Positions 1-5,022 of a DNA stretch of 5,022 nt are shown piece by piece (positions within the stretch are counted from its first letter, which is position 1; each line of letters opens with the position of its first letter). Source of the DNA: Intestinibacillus sp050255995 (GTDB taxonomy: Bacteria; Bacillota; Clostridia; Oscillospirales; Butyricicoccaceae). The stretch is from assembly GCA_050255995.1 (NCBI GenBank), contig JBFWIM010000118.1, positions 1 to 5,022 of the forward strand, written 5' to 3'. Made by a program: the position numbers and the translations under genes. A model generated the notes under the pieces. The model did not search any database and was not told the DNA's origin. It saw only the letters and a list, made by a program, of their open reading frames with translations.

Positions 1-346
1 AGCCGGGGTTCGCCACGCGCTTCGACTGCGCAATGGCTGCCCGCCGCTTTTCAGACAGCTCCGGAAAACCGTAATCCCAGCCGGGCGCGACGCGGTGCGC
101 GGTGGACGCGTCGATGACGCGGACGGACGGGTTTTCGATCAGCGCCACAGCCTCTTTCGCCGCCGCGTCGGGCAGGCACAGAAAGACGATATCCGCCGCG
201 TTGAGCAGCTTCCGCCGCTCCCCGGTGTCCTTGCGTTTGTCCTCGTCGATCAGCAGGAGTTCAATATCGCCGCGCTGCCCCAGCCGCTCATAAATCTGCA
301 GACCGGTCGTGCCCTCCTTGCCGTCAATATATACCTTTGGTTTCAT
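1..346 (-). CDS. argC: N-acetyl-gamma-glutamyl-phosphate reductase, type 2 (N-terminal part, cut by window edge)
   Basis: ArgC reduces N-acetyl-glutamyl-5-phosphate to the semialdehyde with NADPH, in the cytoplasmic ornithine branch of arginine synthesis. The 115 visible residues start MKPKVYIDGKEGTTGLQI. The GTTG turn at residues 12-15 belongs to the nucleotide-binding Rossmann fold, followed by FLCLPDAAAKE (55-65), DASTAHR (79-85) and YGFPEL (92-97). This pattern marks the shorter type 2 ArgC family (usually about 310 aa), not the type 1 form, so roughly one third of the protein is present. The visible part stops at VANPG; the next codon begins with T, as expected for the catalytic cysteine of the family's NPGC motif, but that codon is outside the window. 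The start ATG lies 4 bp after the argH stop, with AGGA inside the end of argH as its ribosome binding site, so it is the third gene of the argGHC operon and probably translationally coupled to argH. The frame is intact as far as seen. Confidence 0.94.
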   Translation of the reverse strand, partial: MKPKVYIDGKEGTTGLQIYERLGQRGDIELLLIDEDKRKDTGERRKLLNAADIVFLCLPDAAAKEAVALIENPSVRVIDASTAHRVAPGWDYGFPELSEKRRAAIAQSKRVANPG

Positions 347-350
347 CGTT

Positions 351-1739
<1,389 letters not shown>

Positions 1740-1747
1740 ATGTGAAT

Positions 1748-1755
1748 CCTCACCT
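1748..1755 (-). promoter_or_regulatory. argH ribosome binding site
   Basis: AGGTGAGG on the minus strand lies 8 nt before the ATG at 1739 and resembles the AGGAGGTGA anti-Shine-Dalgarno complement. It decides the argH start in favour of MAKLWAGRF over the longer open frame. Confidence 0.7.
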
Positions 1756-1780
1756 TTATTCGAAATTGACAGACAAAATG

Positions 1781-1853
1781 AAAAACGGACAACGGGCGCG
1801 CGCCGGGAGGCGTATAGGATGCAATACTGCCGCAGGCCGCACCGGTGTTGTCC
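1781..1853 (-). terminator. Long imperfect hairpin plus T-run between argG and argH (possible terminator or attenuator)
   Basis: On the minus strand GGACAAC (1853-1847) pairs with GTTGTCC (1793-1787), a perfect 7-bp outer stem. Across a small internal loop, GGTGCG (1843-1838) pairs with CGCGCC (1800-1795) with one G-U, and GCC can extend this to GGC past a bulge. The apical part is about 30 nt and loosely structured. One base after the outer stem comes TTTTT (1785-1781), then CATTTTGT. The shape suits an intrinsic terminator, partial terminator or attenuator within the operon. It could also be an mRNA-stabilising stem or a dispersed intergenic repeat. The fold was done by eye with no energy calculated. 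The region lacks any T-box consensus that I can recognise. Confidence 0.45.
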
Positions 1854-1881
1854 ATTCATCATAATCGGTTACTTTGCCGGT

Positions 1882-3135
1882 TTATTCTACGCCCGGAAAG
1901 CCCGCACCCGTCTTGTCCCTGAGCGCTTTGTCCGCCATGGCACGCACCTTGAGCGGCAGGCCGAACAGGTTGACAAAACCCTCGGAATCCGCCTGATCAT
2001 ACGCGTCGTCCTCGTTGAAGGTCGCCATGTACTCGGAATACAGGGTATAGGGCGAGGTAACGGACGCAGGCAGAATGTTGCCCTTGTAGAGCTTGAGCCG
2101 GACGTCGCCGGTAACGGTTTCCTGCGTGGAGTCGACAAAGGCGGACAGCGCCTTTCGCAGTGGGGTGTACCACTGGCCGTTGTAGACAAGCTCGCCAAAC
2201 TTCAGCGCAATCTGCTGCTTGTAGTGCGCGGTCTCACGGTCGAGTGTGATCTCCTCCAGCTTGGCGTGCGCGGCATAGAGGATCGCGCCGCCCGGCGTTT
2301 CGTATACGCCGCGGCTCTTCATACCGACCAGGCGGTTTTCCACAATGTCGAGAATGCCGACGCCGTTTGCGCCGCCCAGCTGATTGAGCTTCTCAATGAT
2401 GGCGACGGTGTCCAGTTCCTGACCGTCGACCGCGGTCGGCACGCCCTTTTCAAAATGAATGGAGACATAGGTGGGCGCATCGGGCGCCTGCTCGGGAGAA
2501 ACCCCGAGCTCCAGGAAGCCTGGGCGGTTAATCGGCGCCTCGTTGGAGGGCAGTTCCAGATCAAGACCCTCGTGCGACAGGTGCCATAGGTTCTTGTCCT
2601 TGGAATAGTTGGTTTCCTTGGTGATCTTGAGCGGAATGTTATGCTTTTCCGCGTATTCGATCTCCTTTTCACGGGAATTGAGTTCCCAGAAGCGCCACGG
2701 CGCGATGATGTGCATATCCGGCGCAAATGCCTTGATCGCCAGCTCGAAACGCACCTGATCGTTGCCCTTGCCGGTGCAGCCGTGGCAGATGGCGTCCGCG
2801 CCTTCCTTCAGTGCGATCTCCACAATGCGCTTGGCGATAACCGGGCGCGCGAAAGAGGTGCCGAGCAGGTACTGCTCATAGGTTGCGCCGGCCTTCATGG
2901 TCGGAATGATGTAGTCGTTGACAAATTCACCGGTCAGATCCTCGATGTACAGTTTGGAAGCGCCGGTTTTGAGCGCCTTCTCCTCCAGGCCTTCAAGCTC
3001 CGTGCCCTGACCGACGTTGCCGGAAACCGCGATGACCTCGCAGCCGTCATAATGCTCCTTGAGCCACGGAATGAGCACCGAGGTATCCAGGCCGCCCGAA
3101 TAAGCTAAAACGACCTTTTTAATCTTCTTTTCCAT
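1882..3135 (-). CDS. argG: Argininosuccinate synthase
   Basis: ArgG joins citrulline and aspartate, using ATP through a citrullyl-AMP intermediate, to make argininosuccinate; it acts in the cytoplasm as a homotetramer. The 417-aa product is slightly above the roughly 400 aa usual for the main bacterial class. The N-terminal ATP-pyrophosphatase domain has the P-loop AYSGGLDTS (11-19), then GTSFARPVIAKR (92-103) and HGCTGKGNDQVRFE (118-131), which contact ATP, citrulline and aspartate. The synthetase and C-terminal part holds DKNLWHLSHEG (180-190), VENRLVGMKSRGVYETPGG (265-283) and a helical tail ending PGVE. The start is fixed by GGAGG 9 nt upstream and by the family-typical KKVVLAYSGGLD. It is the first gene of the argGHC operon, read from the promoter at 3175-3203. 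The ARG boxes further upstream suggest arginine-dependent control by ArgR/AhrC. The frame is intact. Confidence 0.98.
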   Translation of the reverse strand: MEKKIKKVVLAYSGGLDTSVLIPWLKEHYDGCEVIAVSGNVGQGTELEGLEEKALKTGASKLYIEDLTGEFVNDYIIPTMKAGATYEQYLLGTSFARPVIAKRIVEIALKEGADAICHGCTGKGNDQVRFELAIKAFAPDMHIIAPWRFWELNSREKEIEYAEKHNIPLKITKETNYSKDKNLWHLSHEGLDLELPSNEAPINRPGFLELGVSPEQAPDAPTYVSIHFEKGVPTAVDGQELDTVAIIEKLNQLGGANGVGILDIVENRLVGMKSRGVYETPGGAILYAAHAKLEEITLDRETAHYKQQIALKFGELVYNGQWYTPLRKALSAFVDSTQETVTGDVRLKLYKGNILPASVTSPYTLYSEYMATFNEDDAYDQADSEGFVNLFGLPLKVRAMADKALRDKTGAGFPGVE

Positions 3136-3144
3136 GAATCTATG

Positions 3145-3149
3145 CCTCC
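3145..3149 (-). promoter_or_regulatory. argG ribosome binding site
   Basis: GGAGG on the minus strand lies 9 nt before the argG ATG at 3135. This is a strong Firmicute-type site at normal spacing. Confidence 0.8.
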
Positions 3150-3174
3150 ACTTACTTTTTTCGATATTGCACTT

Positions 3175-3203
3175 ATTATAATACGGTATTTCCCAGATTG
3201 CAA
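3175..3203 (-). promoter_or_regulatory. Sigma-A type promoter for argGHC
   Basis: On the minus strand the -35 is TTGCAA (3203-3198, 4 of 6 to consensus), the spacer is exactly 17 bp and the -10 is a perfect TATAAT (3180-3175). Transcription should start near 3168, giving a leader of about 33 nt before argG. That is too short for a T-box or other leader riboswitch, so control is expected at the DNA level. The start site is predicted from spacing only. Confidence 0.75.
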
Positions 3204-3227
3204 TATGAATTTGTAAAAAAACATAGT

Positions 3228-3245
3228 TATGAATATTTATTCATT
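3228..3245. promoter_or_regulatory. ARG box 1 (ArgR/AhrC operator, perfect palindrome)
   Basis: The core TGAATATTTATTCA matches the known ARG-box pattern TGAAT-WWWW-ATTCA at every constrained position and forms a palindrome of two 5-bp half-sites. ArgR/AhrC is the arginine-sensing hexameric regulator of arginine genes in both Firmicutes and Proteobacteria. The box lies between the divergent argG and pncB promoters, with its centre about 68 bp upstream of the predicted argG start site. The match and its place next to argG make this the best-supported regulatory site in the window; binding is inferred. Confidence 0.8.
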
Positions 3246-3246
3246 C

Positions 3247-3264
3247 TGTGAATTTTTATTTGTG
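3247..3264. promoter_or_regulatory. ARG box 2 (weaker, adjacent)
   Basis: The core TGAATTTTTATTTG has a perfect left half-site and AT-only centre, and 3 of 5 matches in the right half (ATTTG for ATTCA). Its centre is 19 bp from that of box 1. Paired ARG boxes in enterobacteria are usually about 20-21 bp centre to centre, so this is close to, but slightly tighter than, that arrangement. A further, very degenerate half-site (TGAAT at 3206-3210) abuts the argG -35. Confidence 0.5.
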
Positions 3265-3293
3265 TGAAAAATACAAAAATCCTCGGAATTTTC

Positions 3294-3322
3294 TTGCCAT
3301 CGCGCACCAAACGTACTATCAT
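3294..3322 (+). promoter_or_regulatory. Sigma-A type promoter for pncB
   Basis: TTGCCA (3294-3299) and TATCAT (3317-3322) each match the consensus at 5 of 6 positions and are separated by 17 bp. The start site would be near 3329, leaving a leader of about 70 nt before pncB. ARG box 2 is centred about 73 bp upstream of that start. The call is from motif and spacing only. Confidence 0.6.
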
Positions 3323-3329
3323 AGACTTT

Positions 3330-3386
3330 ATGAAAAAGTTTTGTAACTCTTTTGGAGAAATGCGGGCCTTCCCGCTATATAAATAA
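3330..3386 (+). other. Tiny ORF in the pncB leader (possible 18-aa leader peptide)
   Basis: An ATG at 3330 opens an 18-codon frame, MKKFCNSFGEMRAFPLYK, ending in TAA at 3384-3386, which overlaps the first bases of the pncB AAGGAG site. A second in-frame ATG at 3360 follows GGAG by only 2 nt, which is too close for a good ribosome binding site. The first ATG sits at or just after the predicted transcription start and has no ribosome binding site, so it could only be leaderless. The frame may well be chance; I recognise no known leader peptide. Confidence 0.2.
3362..3375 (+). other. Small hairpin in the pncB leader
   Basis: GCGGG and CCCGC form a 5-bp GC-rich stem around a CCTT loop, ending 9 nt before the pncB ribosome binding site. 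No T-run follows, so it is not an intrinsic terminator. It may affect translation initiation or be incidental. Confidence 0.35.
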
Positions 3387-3390
3387 GGAG
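3385..3390 (+). promoter_or_regulatory. pncB ribosome binding site
   Basis: AAGGAG lies 7 nt before the ATG at 3398, which is ideal spacing. It selects that start over the next in-frame methionines at codons 6 and 8. Confidence 0.85.
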
Positions 3391-3397
3391 TTTTCTG

Positions 3398-4843
3398 ATG
3401 ATAGAGAAAAACATGACCATGCTGACTGATTTTTATGAATTCACCATGGCCAACGGGTATCTCGAAAAGGGGATGGCGAACCGCCGCGCGTATTTTGACA
3501 TGTTCTTTCGCCGCGTGCCGGACGGCGGCGGATACGCGGTGATGGCGGGCGTGGAGCAGCTGCTGCAATATTTTGAAGGCCTCCATTTCACCGCTGACGA
3601 CATCGCCTATCTGCGTTCACGCAAATGCTTTTCCGAGGAATTTCTGCAATACCTGCAGGATTTTAAGTTTGAATGCGACGTCTGGGCAATCCCGGAAGGC
3701 ACGCCGGTTTTCCCGGGCGAGCCCCTCGTCACTGTCGCGGGGCCGATGATCCAGGCACAGTTCGTGGAAACCATGATTCTGTTGACGGTGAACCACCAGA
3801 CGCTGATCGCGACCAAAGCGAGCCGCATCACCCGCGCCGCACAGGGGCGCACGGTGCTCGAGTTCGGTTCCCGCCGCGCGCAGGGCTACGACGGCGCGGT
3901 CTACGGTGCGCGCGCGGCCTATATCGGCGGCTGTCACGGTACCGCCTGCGTCATGGCCGACCGCGACTACCAGATTCCGGCTGGCGGCACCATGGCGCAT
4001 TCCTGGGTGCAGATGTTTGACAGCGAGTATGAAGCGTTCAAGGCCTATGCCGAAATTTATCCGACCAATTGCGTCTTCCTCGTTGATACGTACAATGTAT
4101 TAAAATCCGGCGTACCGAACGCCATTAAGGTCGCGAACGAAATTCTCGCCCCCATGGGCATCCGCCCCAAGGGCATCCGGCTGGATTCCGGCGACATCGC
4201 CTACCTGTCCATCAAGGCGCGCGAGCTGCTGGACGCGGCAGGGTATCCCGACATGCAGATCATGGCGTCCAACTCGCTCGACGAGTATCTGGTGCGGGAC
4301 CTGCTGGTGCAGGGCGCGCGCATCGACTCCTTCGGGATCGGTGAACGGCTGATCACCTCGAAGTCCGAGCCTGTTTTCGGCGGCGTTTATAAGCTGGCAG
4401 CCGTGGAAAACGAATGCGGCGAGATCGTCCCTAAAATTAAGGTGTCCGAAAACGTCGAAAAAATCACAACGCCGCACTTTAAAAAGGCCTGGCGCCTGTT
4501 TGATAACGAGACCGGCAAGGCGCTCGGCGATGTGCTCTGCGTGCATGACGAGCTCTTTGACGAGAACCAGCCTTACACACTGTTCCATCCCATCCACACC
4601 TGGAAGAAGAAAGTGGTCACCAACTTCACCGCGAAGCCCCTCCATGTGCAGCTTTTTGACAAGGGCCGCAAGGTTTATGAAAGCCCGGACATCGAACAGA
4701 TCCGCGACTATTGCACGCAGCAGATGGAGACACTCTGGCAGCAGATCACCCGTTTTGAAAACCCGCAGAACTATTACGTCGATCTTTCTCAGAATCTTTG
4801 GAACGTCAAAGACCGGCTGTTGCAGGACTGCCGTATTGTATAA
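3398..4843 (+). CDS. pncB: Nicotinate phosphoribosyltransferase
   Basis: The enzyme (NAPRTase) joins nicotinate to PRPP, with ATP hydrolysis, to give nicotinate mononucleotide. This is the entry step of Preiss-Handler NAD salvage in the cytoplasm. The 481-aa product has normal family length. The N-terminal domain begins MTMLTDFYEFTMANGYLEKG (6-25), the usual family opening. The catalytic core shows EFGSRRAQGYDGA (155-167), GGCHGTA (177-183), GGTMAHSWVQMF (196-207), in which H201 aligns with the histidine phosphorylated during catalysis, then VDTYNV (229-234), RLDSGDIAYL (261-270), SNSLDE (291-296) and DSFGIGERLITS (310-321), which form the phosphate- and PRPP-binding barrel. The C-terminal extension typical of Gram-positive members (about 400-481) is present. 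No membrane or signal segment is seen. The gene stands alone between its own promoter and a strong terminator, divergent from argG. Nicotinamide phosphoribosyltransferase is a related alternative, but the motifs and length favour the nicotinate enzyme. Confidence 0.96.
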   Translation: MIEKNMTMLTDFYEFTMANGYLEKGMANRRAYFDMFFRRVPDGGGYAVMAGVEQLLQYFEGLHFTADDIAYLRSRKCFSEEFLQYLQDFKFECDVWAIPEGTPVFPGEPLVTVAGPMIQAQFVETMILLTVNHQTLIATKASRITRAAQGRTVLEFGSRRAQGYDGAVYGARAAYIGGCHGTACVMADRDYQIPAGGTMAHSWVQMFDSEYEAFKAYAEIYPTNCVFLVDTYNVLKSGVPNAIKVANEILAPMGIRPKGIRLDSGDIAYLSIKARELLDAAGYPDMQIMASNSLDEYLVRDLLVQGARIDSFGIGERLITSKSEPVFGGVYKLAAVENECGEIVPKIKVSENVEKITTPHFKKAWRLFDNETGKALGDVLCVHDELFDENQPYTLFHPIHTWKKKVVTNFTAKPLHVQLFDKGRKVYESPDIEQIRDYCTQQMETLWQQITRFENPQNYYVDLSQNLWNVKDRLLQDCRIV

Positions 4844-4863
4844 CTTCCCTCCCCTATAAAGAC

Positions 4864-4900
4864 AAGAGGTGCGTTTCCGCATGGAAACGCACCTCTTTTT
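4864..4900 (+). terminator. Intrinsic terminator of pncB (probably bidirectional)
   Basis: A perfect 15-bp stem (4864-4878 with 4883-4897) closes a GCAT tetraloop, and its 3' arm runs into TTTTT (4896-4900). It begins 20 bp after the pncB stop. On the minus strand the stem is followed by GTCTTTAT, a weak T-rich tail, and lies directly behind the stop codon of the convergent gene, so it probably serves both genes. Confidence 0.92.
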
Positions 4901-5022
4901 ATGCCGCCAGCAGATAAGTTACGCTGTCGAGCTTATTCTCCGCAAAATGAAATGTCACGCTGAAATCGTTGTCGGCCAGTTCGATGGCATACGCCGTATC
5001 GCCATCCCGGTGCAGCACACCG
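4899..5022 (-). CDS. Unrecognised protein, C-terminal 40 residues (cut by window edge)
   Basis: This minus-strand frame is open from the right edge to TAA at 4901-4899, immediately before the shared terminator. The first full codon is at 5021. The 40 visible residues begin GVLHRDGDTAYAIELADN and end SVTYLLAA. The alternating hydrophobic and polar residues suggest beta strands, with no membrane segment. The other two minus frames are closed by stops. GC-rich third positions match the neighbouring genes, and the stop directly abuts a terminator, so a real convergent gene is likely. I do not recognise the family and propose no function. Confidence 0.6.
   Translation of the reverse strand, partial: GVLHRDGDTAYAIELADNDFSVTFHFAENKLDSVTYLLAA

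Noticed and set aside
1740..1862. N-terminal extension of argH to an upstream ATG (41 extra codons)
   Set aside because: The extra residues lack family similarity and cover the intergenic hairpin and the argH ribosome binding site. The ATG at 1739 gives the canonical ArgH N-terminus.
1740..1881. A separate promoter for argH in the argG-argH gap
   Set aside because: TTGTCC and TTGCAT occur on the minus strand, but neither has a convincing -10 at 16-18 bp.
3136..3168. T-box or other riboswitch in the argG leader
   Set aside because: The predicted leader is only about 33 nt, with no stem-loop or T-box consensus, leaving no room for such an element.
3376..3383. TATATAAA as an alternative -10 for pncB
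   Set aside because: It lies almost on the ribosome binding site and has no -35 at about 17 bp upstream; the 3294-3322 promoter is better.
4100..4882. Minus-strand open frame opposite pncB (260 codons)
   Set aside because: It is antisense to the conserved second half of pncB and starts inside the terminator hairpin; no recognisable domain.

Overview
The window reads as ordinary chromosomal DNA from a Gram-positive anaerobe, most likely a Clostridia-class Firmicute of the Oscillospirales type. This is inferred from GC-rich coding DNA with AT-rich intergenic DNA, strong AGGAGG-like ribosome binding sites, Firmicute-style sigma-A promoters, the short 'type 2' form of ArgC and an ArgR-type operator. 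The taxonomic call is an inference; no marker gene is present.

Layout: positions 1-3135 on the minus strand hold an arginine biosynthesis operon transcribed right to left: argG (argininosuccinate synthase), a 142-bp gap containing a long imperfect hairpin followed by a T-run, argH (argininosuccinate lyase), then after only 4 bp the first third of argC (N-acetyl-gamma-glutamyl-phosphate reductase), which runs off the left edge. ArgG and ArgH convert citrulline plus aspartate to arginine plus fumarate. ArgC acts earlier, in the acetylated-glutamate branch that makes ornithine, so further arg genes probably follow beyond the left edge.

Positions 3136-3397 are a divergent, AT-rich regulatory region of 262 bp. 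It holds a good sigma-A promoter for argG (minus strand), a second for the rightward gene (plus strand) and, between them, a perfect palindromic ARG box with a weaker second box alongside. This implies ArgR/AhrC control of argGHC by arginine, and possibly of the divergent gene too.

Positions 3398-4843 on the plus strand encode a complete nicotinate phosphoribosyltransferase (pncB), the Preiss-Handler NAD-salvage enzyme. It is followed by a 15-bp perfect terminator hairpin. Positions 4899-5022 on the minus strand hold the last 40 codons of an unrecognised convergent gene, whose stop codon abuts the same hairpin.

I do not see an undescribed system here. The points most worth checking are the ARG-box pair lying between two divergent promoters, the hairpin plus T-run between argG and argH, and a tiny ORF in the pncB leader that ends inside the pncB ribosome binding site.
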